Positions 1-10,246 of a stretch of 64,000 bases of DNA are shown here, piece after piece (within the stretch, counting starts at the first letter, position 1; each line of letters starts with the position of its first letter). The translations under genes were made by a program, and so were the position numbers. The notes under the pieces were generated by a model, which saw only the letters and a program-made list of their open reading frames with translations, was not told the origin of the DNA and ran no database searches. Origin of the DNA: Gerris lacustris (Eukaryota > Arthropoda > Insecta > Hemiptera > Gerridae); NCBI GenBank assembly GCA_951217055.1, contig OX578282.1, forward strand, positions 14,633,877 through 14,697,876, given 5' to 3'.

Positions 1-761
1 ACGCAGAAGTTCGTTAAAAAAACACACAATGATGTCGGGGATTTCAAAGGTTATTCTTTTAACTCGTAGGACACTATGTAAGAGCTTAAAAAGAAGACAA
101 TGCTTAGATGGGATGAGAAACACGAATGACAAACGATGAGTCTTTTTAAAGAATTTCTTCTTTAGCTTTAGCCTAGGTAAGTACCTTTTGCTTCACTAAT
201 GGCCGCCACGTGACTTCCTCAATAAGCACCCAGATGAAGATACCTTCCGTAGAAATCGAAACATCGGTACCATTGTAAAGTGTGGAGTAAAAGAAAAGGA
301 GGAAAAAAACGTTTACTCGCTATCCTTTTGTGCCATTCTTGACATATTCTAGGTTACAAATGGTGAAATTATACAGAGGTTTTTCCCTTTTATTTTGGAC
401 ATATCTTATAACTTACGACAAAATGCAACAATTAGAGTCGGATCAAGACGAACGGACACGGGATATACTAAACTAACATTCGAATGTAAAATAAGCTTAT
501 TTTTTTTTTTGTTCTCCTCACTGACTCAACTGATTCCTAAAAACATCTTGTTGCCTCAGCAAATTCCAACTAAAAATAACTAGCCAACTAAAAATATAGC
601 CATTTTTAAAACAATTTAATTTGTTTATATTTTCAACCCTCTACGACCCACACAAAAGAAGACTATATTAAAAAAAAAGAGGGACACACGGAAAGTTTTT
701 AAAGTTATTTAAAAACACAAGTAAAAATAACTAGGTAAAACTAAAGGCAAATAAAAAATAC
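1..761. other. unassigned AT-rich sequence
   Basis: I see no repeat family, RNA gene or credible coding exon here. A 62-codon open frame at 395-583 has low-complexity phenylalanine runs and no recognisable motif, so I do not call it. Confidence 0.5.
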
Positions 762-1181
762 ACTGCCAATTAGTGTGGCACATAGCTTCCTCGCATCCTA
801 TCATGTACTTTATTGTTATATTAAAATTAAAGTTTTATTACTTTATTGTTATATTGTTTATTGTGTAAAAACAATTAACAACAATCTTTAACACTTTATA
901 GGGGTGTCGCTGTAGGTTTTACTAAAAAATTGTATTTGTAAAAAATGTTCGTCTCATTGAATAGATAAGGTTTGATTTTTTTCCCGACCGAAAATTCCAA
1001 TTTTAAATTTGAAGTTCACGTTTACGCGAGCGTTGCGCGTGAACACTTGAACATATAACGTTGTCTAACGAACTCGACCTGAGCATTGTTAAAATAAACA
1101 TGTCTACCGAATTTCATCAAAATCGGGCAACATTTACTCAAGTTATCGTCGCACGTTTCATGATTCGCGGACACACAGACC

Positions 1182-1229
<48 letters not shown>

Positions 1230-1359
1230 CGGAACCAAAAATGTTCCCTGATGTCTGAAACGGATTTCTGTCTTGGAATTTTTAAAATCGGAGGCTTAAA
1301 ACTTTTTTGTTCTCAAAAGTGAACACAATGCTTCCGTTACCTTCGGTAAGCTCGGAAGC
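762..1359 (+). repeat. R-A family repeat, copy 1, with (GACA)n
   Basis: The left end has the family signature TTAGTGTGGCACATAGCTTC. The interior has a module near ACCGAATTTCATCAAAATCG, then a perfect GACA run at about 1189-1227, then the family tail beginning ACGGAACCAAAAATGTTCCC. It ends in a stem-loop at 1330-1359 (GCTTCCG...CGGAAGC, with TTACC/GGTAA inside). The middle part (about 881-1240, with GCGAGCGTTGCGCG) is shared with 16011-16386. The 65-codon frame across the GACA run is an artefact of the repeat. Confidence 0.8.
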
Positions 1360-2000
1360 AATATATAGGTATATATAAAACATGCACTAAAAAAGAGAAA
1401 ATAATATATTTTCTAAACAGCTACAGTACAATGAACGATCATGTAAAGTATGCTACTAAAGAAAATAGCGTGGTGTGCTATCAACAAATAACGAAAAACT
1501 GTTGATATTAGTGACGAACGCATAAACTGTGATCTTTCTTATTATGTGCCATTAAAGTTGTCAATGTTGAATCCTTGAATTTTAGCTCCAAAATTTTTAC
1601 ATACATATCTGGAAATTTATTGCTTTATTGGTGAATAAAAAGGGTGTATGTCTCTTGCCAAATTTTAGAGAAGATTGTTAAATATGGAATACGCGATTTG
1701 TCCCTGGGAAATTTAATAAATGCGGGTAAAAAGGAATGATGTGTCGAAAATAGTTGCGATGATGGCGTGTTGTATAGAATTATAATATAATTATAATAAA
1801 AGCTGTTAGAAAAAAGCAGTCTTCTTGAATCGGAAAAAAGCGCAGCGTAGATATTACGTTAGCGGAGGGAGGGGGGTGGTGGAACAAGATTCTAACCGAA
1901 CTTGCTCTACCCTATTCCTAAATTTTTGCTGTTTAGAATTAAATGTTTTCAACGCAAATAACCTCAATAACCTGTCACTGGTCGTATTTATAACTTTTTT
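1360..2000. other. unassigned sequence
   Basis: No feature recognised. It holds a short AT-rich palindromic run near 1775-1800 and a 68-codon frame at 1825-2031 with no motif. Confidence 0.5.
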
Positions 2001-2272
2001 TACTTTCTCATATAAAGACAAAGTATTGTGATGACGCGATAATTCGATTTTGAGATTTTGATGGATTTACACGTTTTGAGGTCCCCTGAGTCCAAAAAAG
2101 TGGGTTTTAAAAAATGTCTGTCTGTCTGTCGTCTGTGTAGATGCCTGGAACTTAAACAGCTGGGCCGATTTTTACGAACTTTGGTATACATGTTCAGAAA
2201 AATCATAGCCCGATGCGAAATCGAGAAATAAATTTTTGTTCCAAATTCGGGGGCGCTACCCCCCAAAAACTC
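2001..2272 (+). repeat. R-B family repeat, copy 1
   Basis: It opens with a stem-loop at 2001-2025 (TACTTTCTC...GACAAAGTA), then GATTTTGATGGATTTACACG, then a GTCT run at about 2115-2137, then the module GGGCCGATTTTTACGAACTTTGG and TACATGTTCAGAAAAATCAT. It is cut off at about 2272, where GGCACTTC-family MITE sequence takes over. Related copies lie at 6246, 25225, 30065, 44588 and 55970. Confidence 0.8.
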
Positions 2273-2521
2273 TAAATAACTATTAAGACAAAGGGATCCT
2301 TATAGTCCAATGTACTTTGGGACAAAGAATATCACATTTTTTTATAAGAAGAGTAACAGTCTGAAGAAGAACATTCCTTACACCTTATTTAGATTGCTAC
2401 TCCCCTCTATTTATTTTATAAGGGGAGTAACAGTCTAAAGAAGAACATTCCATACGCCTTATTTAGATTGCTACTCCCCTCTATTTATTTTATAAGGGGA
2501 GTAACAATTTAATGAAGTGCC
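2273..2521 (+). mobile_element. GGCACTTC-family MITE, copy 1, end-truncated
   Basis: The copy lacks its left terminus and starts at the internal segment TAACTATTAAGACAAAGGG. It ends in GAAGTGCC at 2521. The hairpin module GATTGCTACTCCCC...GGGGAGTAACA is duplicated in tandem with a period of about 77 bp. The terminal motif and the internal order match the complete copies at 33221-33455 and 35093-35326. Confidence 0.75.
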
Positions 2522-3181
2522 AGTAACCGTTCATTTTACACCAATTACAGATAAGACAATGTAAATTTTAAAATGTTATACTTGGGAAGCTTCCTATTCG
2601 AAATCGCTTTAAATAACCAGAAAGAGTTTATTTTTGTTATTTTGAACGAAGTAATTAATTTACAGATATTGTTCCAATTAAAATTTGGCTTAATAGGATT
2701 TCCTTGACAAAAAAAAAAAAAAAAAAAAAAATATAACAAACTGAGCATAGATAAAGTTAGCTGAAACATATAAATTAAACAGAATTTCGAATTCAGTATT
2801 TTTTTCACTTCCTCTAACAACCCGATCAGAACTCTGTGAGATTCCCCCTGAGATTTTTCACAACCGAACTGATTAATTTAAATATTTAATTTAAAAAAAA
2901 GAGTCGTATGACCCCAAACCAGACGACGAGGGAGAGAAAAAAATATGATCGTGGAAAAAAAACCTTGTCAACGGAGTTGGTTAGTTTGAAGCAAGCCCCG
3001 CTTCCTATCTATATTTAAGTTTTGATTTCCACAGTTTGGGGACAATGTTTGCAAATTGAAAAAAACAACAGCTACAGCAACAGCAACGAGCTTTATATAC
3101 GTATATAATTAATTAAGATGCGAGAGTAAACAAACAGTTGAAGCATTCGCTATTTTTTATTTGTACACTTTTTTTTATTCC
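2522..3181. other. unassigned AT-rich sequence with poly-A tract
   Basis: It contains a pure A tract of about 22 bases at 2709-2730 and CAGCAACAGCAAC near 3071. No gene or repeat family is recognised. Confidence 0.5.
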
Positions 3182-3375
3182 GTGCTTACCGAAGGTGACG
3201 ACGGTAGCACTGTGATAATTTAGAAGAACGAAATTATTGTTTCCGAACTATAAAATTCTTGGACCGAAATCCGTTTTACACATCAGGGATTATTTTTGGT
3301 CTAGTATCCGTCAGTCGGACCATATCCTACCAAACTACTTGTCAAATTTTCATAAAATTTGTATTGTAGGTCATA
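3182..3375 (-). repeat. R-A family repeat, 3' fragment
   Basis: On the minus strand this holds the R-A tail: a diverged terminal stem-loop at 3182-3210 (GCTTACCGAAGGT core), the region around ATCCGTTTTACACATCAGGG, and the module ending near GTAGGTCATAA. The GACA run is nearly lost (GTCAGTCGG). Confidence 0.65.
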
Positions 3376-3484
3376 AAATAGATTTGATTTTGTAGTTAAA
3401 AAATCAATTAATGACATTATTTAATACATTGAATATGTGTATTTAATATTAGCTGAAAGCAGAATATAGATGCATAACACTCAT

Positions 3485-3718
3485 AGTCTACGGCCACACC
3501 TGAGCTACCTCGCTTGGAGTCTAGTGGCTTGGTGAGTCGCCATGTAGAACAGAATGGCCTGATCGTCTAGCGACTCGCTAGGTGACTCGCCTAGTAACCA
3601 AGCGCGCAGTGTGGCCGGTCTCGTATGTTCTAGAAGGTTGGTTTACATGGATTACACGCCTGGCGACTCACCAAGCCACTAGGCTCCAAGCGAGTTAACT
3701 CCGGTGTGGCCGTAGCCT
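3485..3718. mobile_element. short inverted-repeat MITE (GGCTACGGCCACAC ends)
   Basis: Two arms of about 60 bp form an inverted repeat. The left arm begins AGTCTACGGCCACACC and contains CTAGTGGCTTGGTGAGTCGCC. The right arm is its reverse complement and ends GGTGTGGCCGTAGCCT. The 234-bp element is more GC-rich than its surroundings and has no coding capacity. I could not settle a target-site duplication. Confidence 0.8.
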
Positions 3719-3927
3719 TACTGTGTTAACACTTAACAGTGAAGATGATATAAAATATTGAAACTCGATTGAAAATTATTATACGAAAGGAATGTGACAG
3801 TACTGTTGTACTACTTACTGTCTTGCTAACACTAGTCATAATTATGAAGTGGTGCCATAACATTTAAGTCAAAACAAATAATGCCTAGATGTATACAATC
3901 ATTATTTTATTTAAAAGTCCTATTATC

Positions 3928-4501
3928 TAGAGTTACCTTAATTTATGAAGGCCAGATCCGGACAGAGGAATACCGGGGGGGGGGGGGGGGGGGCTCTGGA
4001 GAGAAAATTGCAAAAGAAAATATATGTATATACTATTAATAGCTATATATTTTTTTTTGTGAAATTGGGGAAATAAATAAGTTACAAATATATAAATACG
4101 TTATAATATTTATTAATATAATATTTATATATTAATATTTATTTATTAATATCATAATCAACTTTTGCTAGTCTCTGCTAGGTTCAGAGATGGGTTCTTC
4201 ATTAGTTTTTGCTTCATACTTATCAGATGAACTAATTTTTCTTAGAAGAAGCTTGTCATTTTTGATATTGTGGAATTCTAAGTATGTCATAATAGAATTT
4301 GCTTTACTATTAAGAAGCTCTTTTACAACTGACAGAGGTAATCTTCCTCTTTCAGGCGTCCAAATAGACCTCATTACAGCTCTTGCCGCGTGTACCGTTC
4401 ATTTAAGTAAAATCCGGACATTTCTCAAATCCGGACGCCAAACCGGACAGATGTTTCAAATCCGGACTGTCCGGACGAAATCCGGACGTATGGTAACCCT
4501 A
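3928..4501 (-). mobile_element. hAT transposon, internally deleted
   Basis: Both ends are visible. On the minus strand the 5' end is TAGGGTTACCATACGTCCGG (at 4501) and the other end is TAGAGTTACC (at 3928), each followed by CCGGAC-rich subterminal sequence; CCGGAC recurs five times at 4410-4490. The flanks CTATTATC (3920-3927) and CTATTACG (4502-4509) match at 6 of 8 positions, as expected for an aged 8-bp hAT duplication. The element joins its 5' end directly to the last part of a transposase ORF, so most of the gene is missing. A G tract lies at about 3977-3993. Confidence 0.8.
4168..4390 (-). pseudogene. hAT transposase C-terminal fragment
   Basis: The frame reads a fragment with IWTPERGRLPLSVVKELL followed by NSKANSIMTYLEFHN. 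This resembles the C-terminal dimerisation (hATC) region of hAT transposases, where a tryptophan-(T/R)-x-ER-x-RL motif precedes a VK-x-(I/L)L-x-K segment. Only about 68 of the several hundred residues expected of a hAT transposase remain; the BED zinc finger and the catalytic acidic residues are absent. The frame is still open to a stop at 4168. It cannot encode an active transposase. I recognised the family from memory of the motif, without an alignment. Confidence 0.65.
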
Positions 4502-4647
4502 CTATTACGCAACTAATCAAACTAATTACCTAGTTTTGCAAAATTTAACGAACTTTCGGTCACCAAGAATATTTTGTCTAAAGTTTATGTTTCGAGGTTG
4601 CTGAATCCGAACTTGATGTTAAAATTTATCTTTTGTGAGTAAACAAT

Positions 4648-5285
4648 ACAGTTTTTCCCGGAAAATGCGACCAAAAATCTGGAAAAAATGTGTTTTCTCA
4701 AGTTTTGCGCCCAAAAAAATTTCGTCAGGACGTTTAAACTTCTTTAACCCATGCAGAATACGAGTGTAAAGGTAAAAAAATTCTCTTCGATTCCTCTTTT
4801 ATTAATTCTTTGTATTTCTATTAATTTTTTTGTTATTAAATAAAATAAGTTTTTTAAATTTTGACTGACATTGATCTACAATCTACCGGATTAGAATTTA
4901 TGTAAAGTGAGGGGGGAGGAACCTGAAACATTTGGGGGAGAAGGCTCATAATACACTTCATAAAATTGTGATTTTGCCCATTTTTTTAAAAATATTTACC
5001 CCCTCCCCACCCCAAATGTTTTAATTGCCCTCTCACTTTACATAAATTAAAAAGGATTGTAATAAATTACAGGAGTAGAATAATGTCAGTAAAAAGCAGA
5101 AAAAAATATAACTGAAAAATTAATAGGAATACAAAGAACCAAAGAGGAAAAATCGATTTTTTTATTTTCTTAGAAAATTAAGGTCAGCAGAATTATTTTG
5201 ACTTTGATAAGATGACTTAGATAAGATATTTATACGCCAAATATCTAAGAAGCATAATTTTTACGCATTTTCCGAAAAAAACTGT
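4648..5285. mobile_element. foldback element with ~300-bp diverged arms
   Basis: The ends are ACAGTTTTTCCCGGAAAATG on the left and its diverged reverse complement ending GAAAAAAACTGT on the right. Inside, TTATGTAAAGTGAGGGGG (near 4898) mirrors CCCTCTCACTTTACATAAAT (near 5030), and a TTCTTTGTATTTCTATTAAT segment mirrors AATAGGAATACAAAGAA. The arms are imperfect and the centre lies near 4970. No ORF is present. Confidence 0.75.
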
Positions 5286-6035
5286 AAGTATAGAAGAAAT
5301 GTGTAGGTACATTTTAGTATTGGATTTTCTTGAACATGACATTTTTATCGTGGTGCATTATTTTTTCAGAACTGTTTTGTTGTTAATAAAATTGATAGAA
5401 ACATGTATACACGTGCTTACTTACAACGTAGCAATATCTAGTTAATTATTGTTACTTAATTGTTGTTACTTAATTGATATCTTTAGGCTTATTTTCAAGC
5501 GATATTTAGATGATGGAGAGGAAAAAAAAACTGGAAGTCATGATTGTCCGATGTTCTAGGACACAATTGTCCACTAACTCCGGTGCTATGTTCGGGGATA
5601 CTGTTATGAAGTGGATGCCAGTTAGAGGAAGGGCAGAGGCAGAATATAATGGAATTTTCTTGTCTGGTTTGGTCCACTGCCTCCTTGATAGCTGTAGATA
5701 AATCATCTTCCATCTGCCGTTGACTGAGTACAACACAACCTCATCATTTTCAAACCTTCCCTTCCCATCATCACAAACCTTCCCTTCCTATCATCACAAA
5801 CTCCCTGTTTTTATCAGGAGCAAGATAAGCGATGCCTATCGGGTAAAAAGTTTGGAAAAAAGCTATTTATATAATATACACTTGGTGTTTCATCTTTTAT
5901 TATATATTACTTTTATTTTCAACGAAATGCTACATCGGGTAACAACAAGTCTTAGTAACATTCTTTATCACTTATGCGTAATAAAATAAGAACTAAAACT
6001 ATTTAGCTTTTGTTCTTATAATAATATATTCAAAT
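5286..6035. other. unassigned; possible degraded exon-like stretch
   Basis: At 5495-5740 the base composition is less AT-rich and both strands are open for 60-76 codons; the minus-strand frame beginning MEDDLSTAIKEAVDQ looks most protein-like. There is no family motif and no convincing pair of splice sites, so I do not call a gene. A 24-bp direct repeat (CCTTCCCTTCCxATCATCAC) occurs twice at about 5754-5803. Confidence 0.35.
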
Positions 6036-6245
6036 GTACAGGGTGGAGCGCGGCAGACGTATGAATTTGAAAATGTAATAAAACACAGAATGTTACAAAA
6101 TCATTTTTTTAAACATTTTTTCCTGATTAAATAACATGGGAAATTTAAATTTACCTAGATTTTTACCTCCTAACAACCTCAAGGTAAAGCGCCGTAGTGT
6201 TATCGACAAAAAATTCATAGCAGAAAGGGATTCTTCAATTATTTT
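6036..6245. other. possible end of a dispersed element (TACAGGGTGG)
   Basis: TACAGGGTGGAGCGC at about 6038 resembles the CAGGGTG ends of several arthropod repeats. A mirror-image CCACCCTGTATA occurs at about 10697-10708. I could not define an element. Confidence 0.3.
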
Positions 6246-6600
6246 TACTTTCCCAATTAAAGAGGAAGTATTATGATAGCGCGAAAATTCGATTTTGAGG
6301 TTTTGATGGATTTACACGTTTTGTGGTCCCTTGAGTCCAATAAGTGGTTTTTAAAAATGGCTATCTGCCGTTTGTCGTCTGCCCTTGCAGACTCCTGGAG
6401 CCTAAACTAATGGGCCGATTTTGATGAAATTTGGCATATACATGTTCAGATAAATAATACCCAGATGCTAAATTGAGAAATTAATTTTAGCTTCAAATTT
6501 GGGGGCGCTACCCGTCAAAAACTCTTAAAAAAACTGTTCCTACGATTTTGATTATAAAATTCTAAAATGTAGTCTATTTTAAGAAGAATTTAACTTTTTT

Positions 6601-6950
6601 AAGTTTTTGGTAGTATTCATAATACGGAAAGTTTAAATTTTAATTTAAATCAAATTATAATTATTAACACTGGGAGACAGAGAGAGAAAAATAGACGCCA
6701 GTGCCGGGACTTGAACCACGGGCCTCTACATTTCCAGTGTAGCGCTCTTTCCAACTAAGCTACGCAGGAGAATGATTTTTCTCTGCCGTAACCGATAACT
6801 AGTCCCGATTCCAAGCTCTCAATATTTCCCCAAGTTTAGCAAGTCAATATTTATGACATTAGAACTAGACCGAGAATTAACGCTTATAATTATAAAGTAC
6901 TCAATTAGTACCTGTACCTTGTACAATCAATTAAAAATTCAATTTTTAAG
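6601..6950 (-). repeat. tRNA-containing SINE-like repeat S1, copy a
   Basis: On the minus strand this has a conserved 5' leader (AAGTACTTTATAATTATAAGCG type), a tRNA-like segment at 6696-6770, then CTATTTTTCTCTCTCTG and an AT-rich tail ending at a small inverted repeat (GTAGTATT..ATAC). The tRNA-like part has an A box (TAGCTTAGTTGGAAAG) and a B box (GGTTCAAGTCC). Unlike a typical tRNA SINE the tRNA part is internal, about 150 bp from the 5' end. Related copies: 10246-10590 and 22326-22670. Confidence 0.75.
6696..6770 (-). tRNA. tRNA-like promoter region inside SINE S1a (not a functional tRNA)
   Basis: A 75-nt cloverleaf-like sequence with an anticodon stem CTACA/TGTAG around CTGGAAA, plus A and B boxes. 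The acceptor ends pair poorly. It lies inside a repeat present several times, so I read it as a Pol III promoter relic, not a tRNA gene. Confidence 0.5.
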
Positions 6951-7165
6951 TTTTTGGTAGTATTCATTCTACGGAGAGTTTAAATTTTAATTTAAATCAA
7001 ATTATAATTATTATTAACACTGGGGACAGACAGAGAAAAATAGACTCCAGCGCCGGGACTTGAACCAAGGGCCTACATATCCAGTTATCGGTTACGGCAG
7101 AGAAAAATCATTCTCCTGCGTAGATTAGTTGGAAAGAGAGCTATACACTGGAAATGTAGAGGCCC
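6951..7165. repeat. SINE S1 copy b, internally inverted
   Basis: The left half (6951 to about 7085) is minus-strand S1 from its tail through the T arm and stops near the anticodon stem. It then switches to plus-strand S1 leader and tRNA 5' half (TCGGTTACGGCAGAG ... CTCCTGCGTAG ... GGAAATGTAGAGG). The same switch position recurs in the copy at 22676-22897. Confidence 0.7.
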
Positions 7166-7335
7166 GTGATGATACATTTTGATAAAATTGTCAATAATAA
7201 TTAAATGAACCTACGAAAACTCGAAAACTAATATACGCAAAACTTTGGGCTAAGTAATTGTATATCAATAAAATCCTCTTTGATTTTAGAGTATTATTCA
7301 AAGATTATGGTTGAGTTGGGAAAAATTTAAGCCAC

Positions 7336-7425
7336 AGGTTTATGGGACCCTCTCTTAATCCTTCCAGTACTTATAATGGAAATTCAATTCTTATCTTTAA
7401 GATATCTATACTCTAAAGGACAGGT

Positions 7426-7456
<31 letters not shown>

Positions 7457-7625
7457 TATGACGTTGTATCTGCTAGGATTGGATTTGCAGCAAGTGTTTT
7501 TGATTTGGTTGATTTTGGTTCACATTTTTCCCTATGCATCAAATGTTCCTGGATAGAGAGTGTTTTGGAGGCTTTTATACTTAAAGTCCTACAGTTCATG
7601 CTGTTTCTTTCATAAAAAAAAATAA
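7336..7625. other. unassigned, with poly-A tract
   Basis: A pure A run of about 24 bases sits at 7432-7455. A 79-codon frame reads through it and is not credible as coding sequence. Confidence 0.5.
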
Positions 7626-7629
7626 CTAC

Positions 7630-7672
7630 CAGAAGATGCCTCTAGCACAAGAGGCGAAACGTGGAAACATCA
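7630..7672 (+). other. GAAGATG...CGAAAC hairpin motif
   Basis: GAAGATG is followed by the stem CCTCT/AGAGG and then CGAAACGTGG. The same layout (GAAGA + 4-6 bp stem-loop + GAAA) occurs at 14120-14160, 21774-21820, 22190-22220 and, degraded, at 59020-59045. Confidence 0.5.
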
Positions 7673-7699
7673 TCCTCTATAATGTGGTCATCATATTCA

Positions 7700-7975
7700 T
7701 ATTCGGTTATTAACCGTCAAAATTTCAAAATTCAAAAATTTCAAAATGGTGGCCAATATCCAACTTTTAACTAACTAGAGCCAAGTTTCAACTCTCTAGG
7801 TGAAATACCCTGAGTGCTACGATCATAACACACATACACACATACAGACGTCATGCTGAAAACCACTCAGGAGGTTTTAAAAACACCTAAAACTGATAAT
7901 TCAGTTGAAATCTTGAGAGAAAAATAAATTTGGGTTAAAACATAACTTTTCCTACTATAGGTAAGGAAAAGATAT
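7700..7975 (+). repeat. dispersed repeat with CACACATA run and terminal stem-loop
   Basis: GCCAAGTTTCAACTCTCTAG is followed by an ACACACATACACACATACAG run and GACGTCATG, a spacer, then a stem-loop at 7946-7971 (CTTTTCC...GGAAAAG). The order is the same as in R-A and R-B but with different sequence. Confidence 0.55.
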
Positions 7976-8030
7976 AATCAGTCTTCATTTAATAAATTAC
8001 ATTGTACAGAGCATCCTATTCACATTAGTA

Positions 8031-8580
8031 AATTACGCGTCGAGTGCGGAATGAAGCATTTTGCATGCGAGTGCGTAGTTTGCACCCGAGCAACAGCGAG
8101 GGTAGTAAAACCACACGAGCAATGCAAAATGCCGTTTTCGCACGAGTTGCGAACGGTACTTTATCTACGATTGTTAGATTTAAATAATAAATACAGAAAA
8201 AAATAAACTTGCTGTAAGTTCGTATCTCTCTCTTGATAAAGATGGCATTAATTCTTGAGTTGTATTTTTTGCCGAATTAATTATTTCTGGAGGAGTATTA
8301 TTCTATACATTTTCGTCAAAGTCACTTGATTCACTCATTGTTTTTCACTAAAAACTCGATATAAACAGTTAATTTTATTAAACAAACAGCAAATTAGTTT
8401 TGTTAAATGTAAACAAACTCACTAATCGTGCGTAAAGCTGAAGAATTCCTCTTCTTTACCGCCCTAGGGTGGTAATGAAGAGGAATTCTTCAGAACTATG
8501 AGACGCGCATGCGCAATGAATACAAGTACGTAAAGAATCAGTTTCTACGCATCTAAACAATCGTAGATAAAATCTTTTTC
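8031..8580 (-). mobile_element. recombinase-derived element C, copy 1
   Basis: Read on the minus strand, the element begins at TTTATCTACGATTGTTTAG (about 8580). It has a CGCGCATGCGCA-type palindrome (8504-8515), a 52-bp palindrome around CCCTAGGG (8440-8491), an ATG at 8338, about 45 codons of a conserved N-terminus with one stop (about codon 12), AACAATCGTAGAT, and a terminal hairpin at 8031-8160. Three further copies lie at 13458, 14172 and 56262. Confidence 0.75.
8190..8338 (-). pseudogene. N-terminal fragment of probable tyrosine-recombinase ORF, with stop
   Basis: The frame starts MSESSDFDENV, meets a stop, and continues NNTPPEIINSAKNTTQELM then PSLSRERYELT. It is the same reading as the intact frame at 13661 apart from the stop and small changes. 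The ORF is cut just after the YELT segment by fusion to the element's 3' part, so it is a pseudogene. Confidence 0.5.
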
Positions 8581-9584
8581 ATCGCAGAAAATCACTCATT
8601 TCATCATGAACAACCCATTCATCATATAAACACGATATGAAAAAACATATTAATTTTTAAAATATATTGCCATAATTACATAAATCTGTTACATTCCTTT
8701 TCCTTTAATTCCAATTATTTTGTTCTAATTTCCATTTATACAGTTTTATCTTGTAGAAAACGTAAGAAAAAGTTAATTTATGTATCTCACTTAATGAAAA
8801 CATCTGTTATTTAAATCGCTTCTTTACTTAAACAAAAAAAAGAAGAAATGGGAAAAAAACATACCAGAGTAGCTAAAAAGAAATTACATCGTTGAAAAGA
8901 AAAGATTAATATTTTTTTAATTTAATTTTTTTCTCCTAAAAAAAAAAAAAAAAAAAAAGTTATGATTTAAATGGGGGTAATAAGCAAGGGGAGATTTTTC
9001 CCCCCTTTTTATTTATTATTAAATTTTAACTTCTTTTCGTTTAGACGATGGTTGTCTTTTTTTGTAATTGTGTAAAAGTTTTTAGGAAGGTTAGAGGTGT
9101 CATCTAATATTTATGATCTTGGAGGGAATACTAATTCGATTTTTACTGAGGGTAAGGAAGAACGAAAAACTTTGTCTTTTTTTTTTTTTACCCTCCCTTA
9201 TATCCCTTATTCTTGTTTTAATGTTGTTTGACGGGTTTCGTCTTTTTAATATTCTTTTTTTAATCTCACAATGTTAAACTTAAAGAAATAATGTGCACTT
9301 GCTGCATTTTTTATTGCTAAATTTGTCACGTTTTTAAAGAAATTATTTGTTGAAGATGGACGGAAAAATTGAATTTACAGTGATACATTGAAAACTTAAT
9401 GAATTTCGATCTAAGAATTGAAATATGAATATTTAGAACACAGTTACACCACTGTATTGCAGATTTTACATCTTAACTGATATAATTTTATTAAAATATT
9501 TTACATTTGTAATAATTAATTTAATATTTATTACTTTAGCCCGACTAGAGAATTTTAGTAGTAAAAAATTAGTTGTAGAGTAAT
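8581..9584. other. unassigned low-complexity sequence
   Basis: AT-rich with an A run at about 8939-8958 and a T run at about 9178-9189. No gene or repeat family is recognised in about 1 kb. Confidence 0.5.
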
Positions 9585-10246
9585 AGAGAAATGTAGCATT
9601 AGAAATAAAACTGAACAAGAGAGAAATCTAGCAGTAGAAATAAAACTGAACAGGAGAGAAATCTAGCAGTAGAAATAAAACTGAACAGGAGAGAAATCTA
9701 GCAGTAGAAATAAAACTGAACAGGAGAGAAATCTAGCAGTAGAAATAAAACTGAACAGGAGAGAAATCTAGCAGTAGAAATAAAACTGAACAGGAGAGAA
9801 ATCTAGCAGTAGAAATAAAACTGAACAGGAGAGAAATCTAGCAGTAGAAATAAAACTGAACAGGAGAGAAATCTAGCAGTAGAAATAAAACTGAACAGGA
9901 GAGAAATCTAGCAGTAGAAATAAAACTGAACAGGAGAGAAATCTAGCAGTAGAAATAAAACTGAACAGGAGAGAAATCTAGCAGTAGAAATAAAACTGAA
10001 CAGGAGAGAAATCTAGCAGTAGAAATAAAACTGAACAGGAGAGAAATCTAGCAGTAGAAATAAAACTGAACAGGAGAGAAATCTAGCAGTAGAAATAAAA
10101 CTGAACAGGAGAGAAATCTAGCAGTAGAAATAAAACTGAACAGGAGAGAAATCTAGCAGTAGAAATAAAACTGAACAGGAGAGAAATCTAGCAGTAGAAA
10201 GGAAACTGAGTAGTAGAGAAATCTATCAGTAGAAATAAAACTGAAC
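9585..10246. repeat. 35-bp tandem array, ~19 copies
   Basis: The unit contains CTAGCAGTAGAAATAAAACT and GAACAGGAGAGAAAT; repeat starts are spaced exactly 35 bp (for example 9661 and 9696). Interior copies are almost identical; edge copies are diverged (GCATTAG at the left, GGAAACTGAGTAG at the right). That pattern fits recent amplification from the middle. The array stops exactly where SINE S1c begins. Confidence 0.95.

Larger units (their letters stand above)
6246..7335 (+). repeat. R-B family repeat, copy 2, split by SINE insertions
   Basis: The first part, 6246-6600, starts with the stem-loop (TACTTTCCC...GAGGAAGTA) and has the module ATGGGCCGATTTTGATGAAA. It is interrupted at 6601-7165 by two tRNA-derived repeats and resumes at about 7166-7335 with TTTTGATAAAATTGTCAATA. 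The R-B insertion is therefore older than the SINE-like copies inside it. Confidence 0.75.

Noticed and set aside
1061..1258. 65-codon ORF with DRQT repeats
   Set aside because: It is the (GACA)n run of an R-A repeat.
6696..6770. A functional tRNA gene (Ser-like anticodon)
   Set aside because: It lies inside a multi-copy repeat and the acceptor stem pairs poorly.
9585..10246. CRISPR-like array
   Set aside because: The 35-bp units are contiguous with no unique spacers, in a eukaryotic context.
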